DNA of 64,000 bases from Thermobrachium celere DSM 8682 (GCF_000430995.1 NZ_HF952018.1:1020701-1084700); one strand, 5' to 3'; shown: positions 8,774 to 18,215, numbered from the stretch's first letter. Numbers and translations: made by a program. The notes: generated by a model from the sequence alone, not told the origin.

Positions 8774-10675
8774 TTATGCAATCAATGATAGTGAAACTCT
8801 CTTCTTTTCATAGTCAATTCCAACTATCTTTGGCTTTACTACTTGACCTATTTTTAAAAAGTCTGTTGGCTTGTCAATTCTTCTTGTGGTAATTTGTGAA
8901 ATATGTATTAGACCTTCTACTCCCTCAATGAGTTCAACAAAAGCTCCATAATCGGTAAATGCAACAACCTTACCAGTTACTACATCTCCCTCTTTGTATT
9001 TTAAAATAAACTCATCCCATGGTTCCTTCATTGTCCTCTTAATACTTCCAGAAACCTTATTTTCTTCTTTATTTATTTTTGTAACGACAACATTAATCTC
9101 TTGATTGATTTTAAACTCCTTTTGAGGTTTAACTTTTCTATCCCATGAAACTTCAGAATTTGGAACAAATATATCTATAGGACCAACATTAACAAATATT
9201 CCTGAATCAATAAAAGATTTTATTCTTCCATTTAAAACCTGTCCAAAAGATAACTCATCAATAAACCTACGTTTTTCCTCTTGAAGCTTATTCTTTAATA
9301 TGCTCTTTCTTGAAACTATTAACTCTATAGTATCATTTTTTTGTAGCTTTACATCAATTATATTTACTTCAATTTCTTTTCCTATGATATTTTTTATATC
9401 ATCTTTAGTTGTAATTCCTGAATGTGATTCTGGTAAGAATGCCTTTATGTTATTATATGAGCATTCATATCCACCTTTTATTTCACCTAACAATTTAACT
9501 TTAATTATTTTATCTTCATTTTTAGCCTTTTCCAATTCTTCAATAATATCATATTTTTCGATATTTATTCTACTTAATACAACATTTCCCTCTTTATCTG
9601 ATAATTTTACAACTTCTAAATCATACACGTCTCCAACTTTAAATACGTCCTTTAAATTTATTTCTTTATTTGATGCTAATTCCTTTGGAAGTATTCCATC
9701 TGATTTATATCCTATATCAAAGAACACCTCATCTTTTGTTACATGAATAACTTTGCCCTCCACAATTTCTCCAACTGTTAATTTTTTAAATTCATAATCT
9801 AATTCATGTTCTTCATTTTTTGCATCATCTTCTATTTTTTCAATATCAACTGAGTGTAGCTTATCTATAACAGCTTTGATAGTATAATCTGGTGTAGATG
9901 CACCAGCAGTAATACCTACTTTACTTAATCCTTTAATATCATTTAAATCTAGTTCACTTTCATCTTCTATAAAAATAGCTTTTTTACAGTTTTCTTTACA
10001 TATCTCATATAATTTTCTTGAATTTGAACTATTCTTTCCTCCAATAATAATCATAGCATCAACTTGTTTTGATAATTCTATTGCTTCGTTTTGTCTTTCA
10101 TCAGTTGCAGAACAGATGGTATTATAAATTATTATCTCCTTTGCTCTTTTTATTATTTCTGAGGATAAATTATACCACTTATTTTGATTGAATGTTGTTT
10201 GTGCTACCAAACAAACTTTTCCTAAATTTTGGTTTAATTTTTCAATATCATTTACATCACTAATTATTGTAGCAGTATTGTCACACCAACCATTTATTCC
10301 CTTTACTTCAGGATGATTTTCATCTCCAACAATTATTATTTTATACCCTTCACTATATCTCTGCTCAACAATCTTATGTATATGTTTAACATAAGGACAA
10401 GTTGCATCTACTATAATAGCTCCCTTTTCTTCTAATTTTTTGTATTCATTCTTTGGTATTCCATGAGATCTTATTATTACTTTATCTTTAGGCTTTATAT
10501 TTTCTAAATCCTCTACTACTTCAATTCCTCTATTTTTTAAATCCTCTACTACCTGCTTATTATGAATGATTGGTCCATATGTAAAAACTCTTTCTCCATT
10601 TTCATTAAATGCTTTTTCTATTGCTTTTTTAACACCAAAACAAAATCCTGCTGATTTAGCTACCAAAATCTCCAT
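8774..10675 (-). CDS. ispH: IspH-S1 fusion: HMBPP reductase with four S1 RNA-binding domains
   Basis: Residues 1-280 are 4-hydroxy-3-methylbut-2-enyl diphosphate reductase (last step of the MEP isoprenoid pathway), with the three [4Fe-4S] cysteines C12, C93 and C188, His in GPIIHN and HPEV. Residues about 295-633 hold four S1 OB domains (for example VGEIVEGKVIHVTKDEVFFD and GDVVTGKVVAFTDYGAFVE) like ribosomal protein S1. This fusion is known in clostridia; why the two activities are joined is not established. It follows plsC by 1 nt, with its GAGGGG site inside plsC. Length 633 aa, full. Confidence 0.95.
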   Translation of the reverse strand: MEILVAKSAGFCFGVKKAIEKAFNENGERVFTYGPIIHNKQVVEDLKNRGIEVVEDLENIKPKDKVIIRSHGIPKNEYKKLEEKGAIIVDATCPYVKHIHKIVEQRYSEGYKIIIVGDENHPEVKGINGWCDNTATIISDVNDIEKLNQNLGKVCLVAQTTFNQNKWYNLSSEIIKRAKEIIIYNTICSATDERQNEAIELSKQVDAMIIIGGKNSSNSRKLYEICKENCKKAIFIEDESELDLNDIKGLSKVGITAGASTPDYTIKAVIDKLHSVDIEKIEDDAKNEEHELDYEFKKLTVGEIVEGKVIHVTKDEVFFDIGYKSDGILPKELASNKEINLKDVFKVGDVYDLEVVKLSDKEGNVVLSRINIEKYDIIEELEKAKNEDKIIKVKLLGEIKGGYECSYNNIKAFLPESHSGITTKDDIKNIIGKEIEVNIIDVKLQKNDTIELIVSRKSILKNKLQEEKRRFIDELSFGQVLNGRIKSFIDSGIFVNVGPIDIFVPNSEVSWDRKVKPQKEFKINQEINVVVTKINKEENKVSGSIKRTMKEPWDEFILKYKEGDVVTGKVVAFTDYGAFVELIEGVEGLIHISQITTRRIDKPTDFLKIGQVVKPKIVGIDYEKKRVSLSLIA

Positions 10676-10676
10676 A

Positions 10677-11264
10677 TTACATCCCCTCTTTTAATTTTTT
10701 TATTTCATTCATTACAATTTGACTTAATTCCAAGTAATCAGAATTACTCATTTTTTCCTTTTTATATTGCGTAAAATCAATAGGCTGTCCAATTTTTATA
10801 ATAATTTTTGTAAAAGGCTTATAGTTACCAATAATACAAACTGGTATTACAGGCTTGGCAGATTTTATTGAAAACATCGCAACTCCAGCATTAGCTTCCC
10901 CAAGCTCTCCTGTTTTTGAACGAGTTCCTTCTGGAAATAGACCAACTAAATTATCTTCTTTTAATAACTTAAGTGCTGTTTTAACTGCATTTAAATCTGC
11001 CTCATGTCTTCTAACTGGAAATGCTCCTAACTTTTTTAAAAATTTATTTAATAACTTATTATTAAATAATTCATATTTTGCCATAAATCTTATTTGTCTA
11101 TCTATATATACACCCACAACTATTGGATCCATCCAATGAAAATGGTTAGGGCTTATTATTGCTCCCTCGTGTTTTGGTATATTTTCTTTTCCATAAATTT
11201 CTACTCTGTACACAAACATAAACAAAAACTTTACTATTTTCTGACATAACTTATAGAGACTCAT
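10677..11264 (-). CDS. plsC: 1-acyl-sn-glycerol-3-phosphate acyltransferase
   Basis: Transfers an acyl chain to lysophosphatidate to make phosphatidic acid at the membrane. A 195-aa protein with the acyltransferase motifs H(x4)D in NHFHWMD, FPEGTRS, and a following proline-rich segment (KPVIPVCIIG). A hydrophobic N-terminus probably anchors it. The start codon overlaps the cmk stop codon as ATGA. The gene order cmk-plsC-ispH/rpsA is common in Firmicutes. Confidence 0.93.
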   Translation of the reverse strand: MSLYKLCQKIVKFLFMFVYRVEIYGKENIPKHEGAIISPNHFHWMDPIVVGVYIDRQIRFMAKYELFNNKLLNKFLKKLGAFPVRRHEADLNAVKTALKLLKEDNLVGLFPEGTRSKTGELGEANAGVAMFSIKSAKPVIPVCIIGNYKPFTKIIIKIGQPIDFTQYKKEKMSNSDYLELSQIVMNEIKKLKEGM

Positions 11265-11923
11265 AGGTTAGCACCTTCTTTAATAATACTTATTATTTCA
11301 TCTACAACTTGTTGTATTGATTTTCCGGTTGTATCAACAAGTACTGCATCATCAGCTTTTCTTAACGGATTAACCTCTCTATTGGTATCAATATTATCTC
11401 TATTTTTAATATCATTACATATTTCCTCAAATGTAACATCAATACCTTTGTTTTTCAATTCTATGTATCTTCTTTTGGCTCTTTCTTCAACTGACGCAGT
11501 CAAATATATTTTAACCTCTGCATCCTTTAAAACATTTGTACCAATATCTCTACCATCCATTATTACACTTGTTTTTTTAGCCATTTCCCTTTGCAAATGA
11601 ACAAGTCTTTCTCTCACACAAGGTATAGCTGCTACATCTGAAACCTTTGCACTTACATATGGCATTCTAATTTCTTCTGTTACATCAATTTCATCTAAAT
11701 ACACTCTACCATTTACCAGTTCAACTTTTGTACTATTAACAATATCCTTTACTTTTTGTATATCTGATATATCTACCCCTTTATTAATTAATTTTAATGT
11801 AATTGCCCTATACATAGCCCCTGTGTCTATGTATTCAATTCCCATTTTTTCTGCAATTAATCTTGATATCGTGCTTTTACCTGCACCAGCTGGTCCGTCA
11901 ATTGCTATAGCAATCCTATTCAT
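11261..11923 (-). CDS. cmk: Cytidylate kinase
   Basis: Phosphorylates CMP and dCMP with ATP. A 220-aa P-loop NMP kinase: DGPAGAGKST at residues 8-17, YIDTGAMYRA in the CMP-binding region, DGRDIGTNV and the lid segment ERAKRRY. Ribosome binding site GGAGGTAAAAT. Coupled to plsC downstream by a 4-bp overlap; aroH lies 41 nt upstream. Confidence 0.96.
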   Translation of the reverse strand: MNRIAIAIDGPAGAGKSTISRLIAEKMGIEYIDTGAMYRAITLKLINKGVDISDIQKVKDIVNSTKVELVNGRVYLDEIDVTEEIRMPYVSAKVSDVAAIPCVRERLVHLQREMAKKTSVIMDGRDIGTNVLKDAEVKIYLTASVEERAKRRYIELKNKGIDVTFEEICNDIKNRDNIDTNREVNPLRKADDAVLVDTTGKSIQQVVDEIISIIKEGANL

Positions 11924-11964
11924 ATTTTACCTCCTATATATATAAAATTTATTCTATATAAAAA

Positions 11965-12327
11965 CTAAAATTCCTTCATTAAATCAGGTCTCAAATTTTT
12001 AGCTTTTTTTAAAAAAATATGCTTTACTTCATTTTGTTTTTTATTTCCATTTACTAACATTAAAACCCTTATGCACTTTTCTAATGAATTCTCCACAAAC
12101 ATTTCTTGAAAACACAATAAACTTGCATACTTTATTCCTATATTTCTTGCTGCTTCAGCAGGATATGCAGTTGTTAAGTCTTTAGTTGCTGTAAATAATA
12201 CAGCTACTATGTCTTCAATATCTATTTCATTTGCTTTTAACATTTCATTTAGTAGATTTTCAGTTTCCTTTATTATTTCTTCACTTTTATTGTTATCAAC
12301 AGTTATAGCTCCTCTAATTGAATACAT
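11965..12327 (-). CDS. aroH: Chorismate mutase, AroH type
   Basis: Converts chorismate to prephenate for Phe/Tyr synthesis. The 120-aa length and the sequence fit the trimeric Bacillus AroH fold: N-terminal RGAITV (the first active-site Arg), LFTATKDL, the CFQEMFV segment with the catalytic Glu, and the KCIRVLMLVN strand carrying another active-site Arg, ending in LRPDL. Ten nt separate it from the upstream flavoprotein gene. aroQ and aroK are elsewhere in the window, not in one aromatic operon. Confidence 0.93.
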   Translation of the reverse strand: MYSIRGAITVDNNKSEEIIKETENLLNEMLKANEIDIEDIVAVLFTATKDLTTAYPAEAARNIGIKYASLLCFQEMFVENSLEKCIRVLMLVNGNKKQNEVKHIFLKKAKNLRPDLMKEF

Positions 12328-12337
12328 TTTTTACCTC

Positions 12338-13561
12338 CTAACAATGCATGCCTGCACAATAACCTGTACTAAAAGCAATCTGTAGATTAAACCCACCTGT
12401 TAATGCATCTACATCCAAAAGCTCACCTACTATAAAAAGTCCTTTTATCTTCTTTGATTCCATTGTTGAAGGGTCAACTTCTTTAACACTGACTCCTCCT
12501 CTAGTAACAATAGCCTCTTCTATTGGTCTAGTATCAATTACTGTTACTTTAAATGATTTAATAAGATTTACTAAATTGCTTCTCTCCTTTTTAGTTATGG
12601 AATTTACAACCTTATCTTGAGGAATTCCACTTAGCTTTACTATAACAGGTATGAGCTTTTTAGGAAGTAAATCATCTAACGCATTTTTAAATTGTTTATT
12701 TATATACTTTTGAAAATCTCTCAATATTCTTTTATCTAATTCATCATGATTTAATGCAGGTTTTAAGTCAATAAAAATTTCTACCTCATTTGGTAAAATA
12801 TCTGATACTTTTCTACTTGCTGAAAGTATTATTGGTCCAGAAACACCAAAATGAGTAAATAACATTTCTCCAAAATCTTCATATATTGTCTTACCTTTAT
12901 ACTTTACATCAATACTTACATTTTTTAATGATAACCCCATTAAATCCTTTATCCATTCTTCTTTACAAACCAAAGGAACTAATGATGGTCTAATATCCAC
13001 TATAGTATGACCTAGTTTTTTAGCAAAAACATATCCATCTCCTGTCGATCCAGTACCAGGATATGATTTTCCTCCTGTTGCAAGTACAACTGAATCACAC
13101 CTGATTATCTGCTTGTTGTTAATTTCTACACCAAATATTTTATTATCCTTTGCTATAATATCAGTAACTTTCGTATTTAGCAATATTTCAACATTATTTT
13201 CCTTTAAATATTCTTCAAAGCACTTAATTATATCACTTGATTTATCAGACTCTGGAAACACCCTATCTCCTCTTTCAATCTTCAACTTCACACCCTTTTT
13301 TTCAATCATCTGCATTAAATCATAATTAGAAAAAGTATAAAGGGAACTATACATAAACTCTCCATTTCCAGGTATATTTTGTATTATATCTTCAATATCT
13401 TTACTACTTGTTACATTACATCTACCTTTTCCAGTTATAAATAACTTCTTACCTAGCTTTTCATTCTTTTCTATTAATGTTACCTTCTTTCCTCTTTCAG
13501 CAGCCTTTATTGCTGCCATCATTCCTGCAGCGCCACCACCTACAACAACTACTCTGTTCAT
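12338..13561 (-). CDS. HI0933/BaiN-family FAD-dependent oxidoreductase
   Basis: A 407-aa flavoprotein with an N-terminal Rossmann motif (VVGGGAAGMMAA), GKGRCNVT, ATGGKSYPGTGSTGDGY, and the C-terminal VGELLDVDALTGGFNLQIA typical of the family that includes E. coli YhiN and the BaiN reductase of bile-acid metabolism. The substrate here is unknown. It opens the cluster with aroH, cmk, plsC and ispH-rpsA. A TATAAT at 13591-13596 on the minus strand is a likely -10 box; TTGTAT candidates upstream are spaced 14 or 19 bp. Confidence 0.88.
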   Translation of the reverse strand: MNRVVVVGGGAAGMMAAIKAAERGKKVTLIEKNEKLGKKLFITGKGRCNVTSSKDIEDIIQNIPGNGEFMYSSLYTFSNYDLMQMIEKKGVKLKIERGDRVFPESDKSSDIIKCFEEYLKENNVEILLNTKVTDIIAKDNKIFGVEINNKQIIRCDSVVLATGGKSYPGTGSTGDGYVFAKKLGHTIVDIRPSLVPLVCKEEWIKDLMGLSLKNVSIDVKYKGKTIYEDFGEMLFTHFGVSGPIILSASRKVSDILPNEVEIFIDLKPALNHDELDKRILRDFQKYINKQFKNALDDLLPKKLIPVIVKLSGIPQDKVVNSITKKERSNLVNLIKSFKVTVIDTRPIEEAIVTRGGVSVKEVDPSTMESKKIKGLFIVGELLDVDALTGGFNLQIAFSTGYCAGMHC

Positions 13562-13647
13562 GTTTTTCTCCCCTTACTGCTTTTTATGTTATTATATCTA
13601 AAACATCGCCATACAATACAATACCACATAATATGCAAAAAATAAAT

Positions 13648-13668
13648 AAAAAGCCCATAGGGCTTTTT
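13648..13668 (-). terminator. Intrinsic terminator of the MurR/RpiR regulator gene
   Basis: AAAAAGCCC-ATA-GGGCTTTTT, with the T run on the minus strand continuing into TATTTATT. Overlaps the stop codon of the regulator. Confidence 0.8.
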
Positions 13669-14548
13669 ATTCATTATTAAATTTATTTTTATAATTATAT
13701 ACATTGTGTTCTTCCCAAATTTCTTCAAGAGTCTTAAATGTTTCTTGTGTTTTATCCTTTTCCTTCAATCCAACTGCAACCACAAGTGCATTAATTAAAC
13801 TTAGTGGTGCAACAAGTGAATCAACAAATGAAACCATATTACTTTGTGCAATTAGAGTATAATCAGAATAAGTAGCAAGTGGTGATAATAGACTATCTGT
13901 AATAGTAATTACCTTGGCACCCCTGCTTTTTGAAAATTTCATAGCTTCAATAGTTCTTGCTGAATATCTTGGAAATCCTATTCCTATTACAAGGTCATCT
14001 TTTCCAACCCTTAAAAGCTTTTCAAAAACATCACTAATTCCAGTAGAAACTATTCTTACATTATCTAAAATCAAGTTTAAATAGAATCCTAAAAATTCAA
14101 CAAGAGCTTGTGAACTTCTAAAACCAACTATATAAATTCTTTTGGCATTAAGAATTTCATTAACAGCTGCATCAAATGTGTCTGTATTAATTTTTTCTAA
14201 TGTTGCCCTTAGATTTTCCATATCAGCCTTTAATACGCTTTTTAATGGGTTTTCTTCAATGAAGTAATCATTTGAAATTTCTATTCTTTGCACACTTGTA
14301 AGCTTATTCTTTATAAGTTCCTGAAGTGCCTTTTGTAATTTTGGATATCCACTATATCCTAGTTCATTTGCAAATCTAACAACCGTTGATTCACTAACAC
14401 CAACTGTTGTTCCAAGCTTTGCTGCCGTCATAAAAGCTGCTTTATCATAATGCTTTAAAATATATTCAGCAATTAACTTTTGACCCTTACTTAATCTTGG
14501 AAATTTAAGTTGAATTAATTTCATTAAATCCTGTTTGTTCTCCTGCAT
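13667..14548 (-). CDS. MurR/RpiR-family transcriptional regulator (HTH + SIS)
   Basis: An N-terminal HTH_6 domain (about residues 1-80; recognition segment GVSESTVVRFANELGYSGY) is joined to a C-terminal SIS sugar-phosphate-binding domain (IYIVGFRSSQALVEF). Such regulators sense phosphosugars. No sugar catabolic gene is adjacent, so the ligand is unknown. The longest frame starts at 14557, but GAGGG abuts that ATG; the ATG at 14548, 9 nt downstream of GAGGG, is the better start and gives 293 aa. It has its own promoter and terminator. Confidence 0.92.
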   Translation of the reverse strand: MQENKQDLMKLIQLKFPRLSKGQKLIAEYILKHYDKAAFMTAAKLGTTVGVSESTVVRFANELGYSGYPKLQKALQELIKNKLTSVQRIEISNDYFIEENPLKSVLKADMENLRATLEKINTDTFDAAVNEILNAKRIYIVGFRSSQALVEFLGFYLNLILDNVRIVSTGISDVFEKLLRVGKDDLVIGIGFPRYSARTIEAMKFSKSRGAKVITITDSLLSPLATYSDYTLIAQSNMVSFVDSLVAPLSLINALVVAVGLKEKDKTQETFKTLEEIWEEHNVYNYKNKFNNE

Positions 14549-14588
14549 GTTAACCATCCCTCTTTTATGTCAAATTTAGTCTAGATTC

Positions 14589-14617
14589 ATTTTAGCATTT
14601 TTTTCGTTAAATTGCAA
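14589..14617 (-). promoter_or_regulatory. Sigma-A promoter of the MurR/RpiR gene
   Basis: TTGCAA (14612-14617) and TAAAAT (14589-14594), 17 bp apart on the minus strand, about 40 bp upstream of the chosen start. The -35 box lies within ATTGCAATAA, the same core as the palindrome near 3843, which may mean shared control or chance. Confidence 0.65.
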
Positions 14618-14666
14618 TAATATTTGCAAATGAATAAAATAATGTTACAACTTCATCATTAATTTT

Positions 14667-15440
14667 TCATTTAATGTTTCCAACTCTATTAAATTCATTC
14701 TCTACTTTTTTCATTAATTTAAAATTTGTTAAATCATAATGCAATGGTGTTATTGTGATATACCCTAAATTTATAAAATAAACATCGGTATTTTCTACAA
14801 CATCTCCAATTGGAGTTCCTTTTATTTCATATGTTTTTTCATATTCATTACTATTCTTTTCTATAAATACATTTGAATAAATTCTTGTTCCTAAGTTGCA
14901 AACCTTATAACCTTTTATTTTTTCATATTCTAAATTTGGTACATTAACATTTAAAACAACATCTTTGCCTATATTTTTAACATCTATTTTTTTTAACATT
15001 TCTTTAATAAACATTGCTGCGGAAAAATAATTTATTTTCCCATTTTCTCTATCTATTGAAACTGCAATAGATGGTACATTGTAAATTGCTCCTTCGATTG
15101 CAGCCGATACAGTTCCTGAGTAAAGCACATCTGTTCCAACATTTAATCCATTATTTATACCTGAAATAATAACATCAACCCTATCTTCAATTATTTTATT
15201 TATGCCTATTTTTACACAATCTGCAGGTGTGCCGTCAACAGAGTAGCACTTAGAATTTAAACCTTCAATTTTAACTTCTTTTATAGTAAGTGGTTTGTAT
15301 ATAGTAATTGAATGACCACATGCACTTCTTTGTACATCAGGTGCTATTACAGTTATATCATGTTCCTTTTCAAGAAGACTCGCTAATGTTATTATACCTT
15401 CAGCTTTTATACCATCATCGTTTGTAATTAATATCCTCAT
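14667..15440 (-). CDS. surE: 5'/3'-nucleotidase SurE
   Basis: A metal-dependent nucleoside monophosphate phosphatase of stationary-phase survival. A 257-aa protein beginning MRILITNDDGI (metal-binding DD), with SACGHSIT, the SGINNGLNVGTDVLYSGTV segment (metal-ligand Asn and substrate loop) and GAIYNVPSIAVS. Ribosome binding site GGGGTGAT. It is followed by the MurR/RpiR gene but separated by that gene's promoter. Confidence 0.96.
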   Translation of the reverse strand: MRILITNDDGIKAEGIITLASLLEKEHDITVIAPDVQRSACGHSITIYKPLTIKEVKIEGLNSKCYSVDGTPADCVKIGINKIIEDRVDVIISGINNGLNVGTDVLYSGTVSAAIEGAIYNVPSIAVSIDRENGKINYFSAAMFIKEMLKKIDVKNIGKDVVLNVNVPNLEYEKIKGYKVCNLGTRIYSNVFIEKNSNEYEKTYEIKGTPIGDVVENTDVYFINLGYITITPLHYDLTNFKLMKKVENEFNRVGNIK

Positions 15441-15518
15441 AACATCACCCCTATTTTATTATATAATGTGCATTTTTTATACATAATATAAATAAACACC
15501 AAAGAAAGGAGCTACATC

Positions 15519-16169
15519 ATGATACAAATAGACGATGCAGGAAGTGGAAGCTTAGTTGGCGGTACTGCAATTGGTATATTAAGAGTAGAAACTAACGAAT
15601 ATCTTTGGGATATAATACCAATAAAATACTTTACTAGTCCATATTTTGAAAACAAGCGTTACGAAGACTATACATTATCTATGATAAAAAAATATATAAA
15701 GGAACTAAATATATCTAAAAATGAACCTATTGAAATTTGTCAAGGCTATATATTTAATAAAACCAGAAAGTATCTACAAGAAAATAATTATAATATTATA
15801 AGTTCTAAAATATCTGACCCTCTACAATCACTAATTGAAAATTCATTTATTGATTATTGTACACAAATTGGTATACCTTATGATTATTTAAGGTATACCA
15901 AATATCCATTTCACTTCCATAAAATGTTGCGATGGGTTTTCGCTGATAAAAAAAACAGAATAAAATTATGTAAAACTGCTTGGAGTAGTTGGAAAAAGTA
16001 TTCTGATACTCCATTAAAAATACATTATGATTATATTGTTTCAGGTAACTATATATGTTTAAAATGTGGAAGAAAAATACAATGTCCTTCAAGAATAAAG
16101 GTTATTGAATTTATAACTAATAAAAAACAATTTATATATCTTCACGAAGATTGTCGTTTTTCTCAATAA
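15519..16169 (+). CDS. Uncharacterised protein with a C-terminal Cys4-His zinc-type site
   Basis: I do not recognise a named family. The 216-aa protein begins IDDAGSGSLVGGT, a glycine-rich strand-turn with paired aspartates (D5, D6) that recalls RNase-H-like folds; E72 in IEICQGYIF could be a second acidic site, but this is conjecture. The tail has C180xxC183, C189, H209 and C212, suggesting a bound zinc. No membrane segment. Ribosome binding site AAAGGAG. Its last 38 bp overlap the end of the convergent mnmM gene on the other strand. Confidence 0.75.
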   Translation: MIQIDDAGSGSLVGGTAIGILRVETNEYLWDIIPIKYFTSPYFENKRYEDYTLSMIKKYIKELNISKNEPIEICQGYIFNKTRKYLQENNYNIISSKISDPLQSLIENSFIDYCTQIGIPYDYLRYTKYPFHFHKMLRWVFADKKNRIKLCKTAWSSWKKYSDTPLKIHYDYIVSGNYICLKCGRKIQCPSRIKVIEFITNKKQFIYLHEDCRFSQ

Positions 16170-16710
16170 CAATCAAAAATGGTGCATTTTTTCTATTAAT
16201 AAAATTTATTTTCATAATAGAATAACATTTGGAATCTATCTGACTAACATATTTCACAACTTCCTCTGCTTCCTTCTCTCCCTCATCATGCCCAATATAA
16301 GCTGCTATAGTCATAATTCCTCCAGGACTTAATATATTAAGTCCCTTTTCAACTGCCTTTAGAGTTGTATCACTTTTAGTTGTAACTGTCTTATCTGAGC
16401 CTGGTAAATAACCTAAATTGAACATTATTGCCTTAACCTTTGTTTTTATATATTTATCCATATTTTCATGTCCATCGTGAATTACCTCTATATTTTTTAA
16501 ATTTTTTTCCTCTATTAAACTTCTAAATTTATCTACTGCATGTTTTTGTACTTCAAAGCTATAAACAATTCCATTCGGAGTCAACGAATTTAAAAATATT
16601 GTATCATTTCCATTACCTAAAGTTGCATCAACTACACAGTCACCATCAACTACTACTTTTTTAACTATATCGTGAGCTAAAGTTGTTGCTTTTAGAACTA
16701 CTTTATACAT
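16132..16710 (-). CDS. mnmM: MnmM (YtqB)-type class I methyltransferase
   Basis: A 192-aa Rossmann methyltransferase of the rRNA_methylase (PF06962) type. The SAM-binding motif is VVDATLGNGNDT, followed by VYSFEVQ, FNLGYLPGSDK and SPGGIMTIAAYIGHDEG. The Bacillus homologue YtqB was identified as MnmM, which methylates 5-aminomethyl-2-thiouridine at tRNA wobble position 34; older annotations call it an rRNA methylase. The 3' end overlaps the convergent gene at 15519 by 38 bp. The cstA terminator lies just upstream of its AGGAGTGG site. Confidence 0.85.
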   Translation of the reverse strand: MYKVVLKATTLAHDIVKKVVVDGDCVVDATLGNGNDTIFLNSLTPNGIVYSFEVQKHAVDKFRSLIEEKNLKNIEVIHDGHENMDKYIKTKVKAIMFNLGYLPGSDKTVTTKSDTTLKAVEKGLNILSPGGIMTIAAYIGHDEGEKEAEEVVKYVSQIDSKCYSIMKINFINRKNAPFLIVIEKNDNLREDI

Positions 16711-16727
16711 AAAACCACTCCTTTAAA

Positions 16728-16765
16728 AAAATATATGAGGATGGCTAACCATCCTCATATATTTT
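16728..16765 (-). terminator. Intrinsic terminator of cstA
   Basis: A 17-bp arm pair (AAAATATATGAGGATGG and its complement) around a 4-nt loop, with a T run on the minus strand. It sits between cstA and mnmM, so mnmM must have its own promoter or depend on read-through. Confidence 0.85.
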
Positions 16766-16772
16766 ACATCTT

Positions 16773-18215
16773 TTATTTTGTTGTGGCTACCTCTTCATTA
16801 ACATTCTCAATGGTTTTGGCAAAACTTGATGCTTTTGTTAAGAATAGTACTAGTAATATTCCTGCAACAACTAATCCTATTATATTTGATATACTAGCTG
16901 GCATTTTAAATCCTTCTTTTGCTTGCATTATATAACTTACAGACACATAAGACATAAATACAGCTGGAATTACAGCAATCCAATAATTTTTATTATATTT
17001 TAGAAGATATACAGCTGTTGCCCATAGTGTAACCATTGCAAGTGTTTGATTTGCCCATGCAAAATATCTCCATATTATATCAAAATTAATGAAGGTTAAA
17101 GCAATTCCTATTGCGAAAAGTGGTAAAGCTAATGCCAATCTCTTTACTATTTTATCTTGTGGAACTTTAATCATATCTGAAAGCATTAGTCTTGCCCCTC
17201 TAAATGCCGTATCCCCTGATGTAATTGGACAAGCTACAACACCTAACATTGCTAAAACTCCACCAACTGGTCCTAAAATAGTCTTTGTTATCTCAAGAAC
17301 AACACCACTAGGTCCAACCTTTCCTAACACTGCTGCAAGACCAGGTACACCTTTATAGAAAGCCATACCAGCAGCTGCCCAAACTAATGCAATTATTCCT
17401 TCTGCTATCATAGCTCCATAGAATACACTTCTTCCATATTTTTCGTTCTTCATACATCTTGCCATTAATGGTGATTGTGTTGCATGGAAACCAGATATTG
17501 CACCACATGCAATTGTAATAAACATCATTGGGAAGATAGGTAATTTCTTTGGATGCAAGTTTGCCATTGTTATTTCAGGAATATGATAACCCTTTAATAT
17601 TATACCTCCACCTACTCCAACAGCCATTACTACAAGTGCTATACCAAATAGAGGATATAAATTACCAATTACAACATCTATTGGTAATATTGTTGCTAAG
17701 AAATAATAAGCAAATACTACAACAACCCAAAACGTTAATGTCATATGAGATGGTGTAATTGCTGCTAAAAGCTTTGCTGGACCTGTAACAAATACTACGC
17801 CAACTAATACTAGAAGAACTATAGTAAATATTCTCATTACATTTTGAACCTTTTTTCCTAAATAAATACCTTGTATTTCTGAAAGGCTGGCACCCTTATG
17901 TCTTATTGAAATCATACCTGAAAGATAATCATGCACTGCACCTGCAAATATACTTCCAAATACAATCCATAAAAATGCTGCTGGACCAAATAGCGCACCT
18001 TGAATTGCCCCAAATATTGGCCCTAATCCTGCTATGTTAAGTAGCTGAATTAAATATACTTTCCATGTAGGCATTGGTACATAATCTACTCCATCCTGTA
18101 AAGTATATGCTGGAGTCATTCTTTTTTCGTCAACACCAAATTGTTTTTCAACATATTTTCCATAAACAATATAACCAAGTACTAAAAGTATAATACCAAA
18201 AATAAATGAATACAT
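16773..18215 (-). CDS. CstA-family transporter (carbon starvation protein; probable pyruvate or peptide uptake)
   Basis: A 480-aa, very hydrophobic membrane protein with the CstA N-terminal signature (GYIVYGKYVEKQFGVD, then TWKVYLIQLLNIAGLGPIFG, FAGAVHDYLSGM) and about 12 helices. E. coli CstA and BtsT, members of the family, import peptides or pyruvate. The gene lies just downstream of a LytS/LytTR sensor-regulator pair, the same pairing as BtsSR-BtsT in E. coli, so pyruvate transport under two-component control is the favoured guess. Its own terminator follows. Confidence 0.9.
   Translation of the reverse strand: MYSFIFGIILLVLGYIVYGKYVEKQFGVDEKRMTPAYTLQDGVDYVPMPTWKVYLIQLLNIAGLGPIFGAIQGALFGPAAFLWIVFGSIFAGAVHDYLSGMISIRHKGASLSEIQGIYLGKKVQNVMRIFTIVLLVLVGVVFVTGPAKLLAAITPSHMTLTFWVVVVFAYYFLATILPIDVVIGNLYPLFGIALVVMAVGVGGGIILKGYHIPEITMANLHPKKLPIFPMMFITIACGAISGFHATQSPLMARCMKNEKYGRSVFYGAMIAEGIIALVWAAAGMAFYKGVPGLAAVLGKVGPSGVVLEITKTILGPVGGVLAMLGVVACPITSGDTAFRGARLMLSDMIKVPQDKIVKRLALALPLFAIGIALTFINFDIIWRYFAWANQTLAMVTLWATAVYLLKYNKNYWIAVIPAVFMSYVSVSYIMQAKEGFKMPASISNIIGLVVAGILLVLFLTKASSFAKTIENVNEEVATTK

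Noticed and set aside
9300..9746. 148-codon plus-strand frame opposite ispH-rpsA
   Set aside because: Mirror frame of the S1 domains; no start signal.
15847..16092. 81-codon minus-strand frame inside the gene at 15519
   Set aside because: Lies wholly within the better-supported plus-strand gene and has no ribosome binding site.
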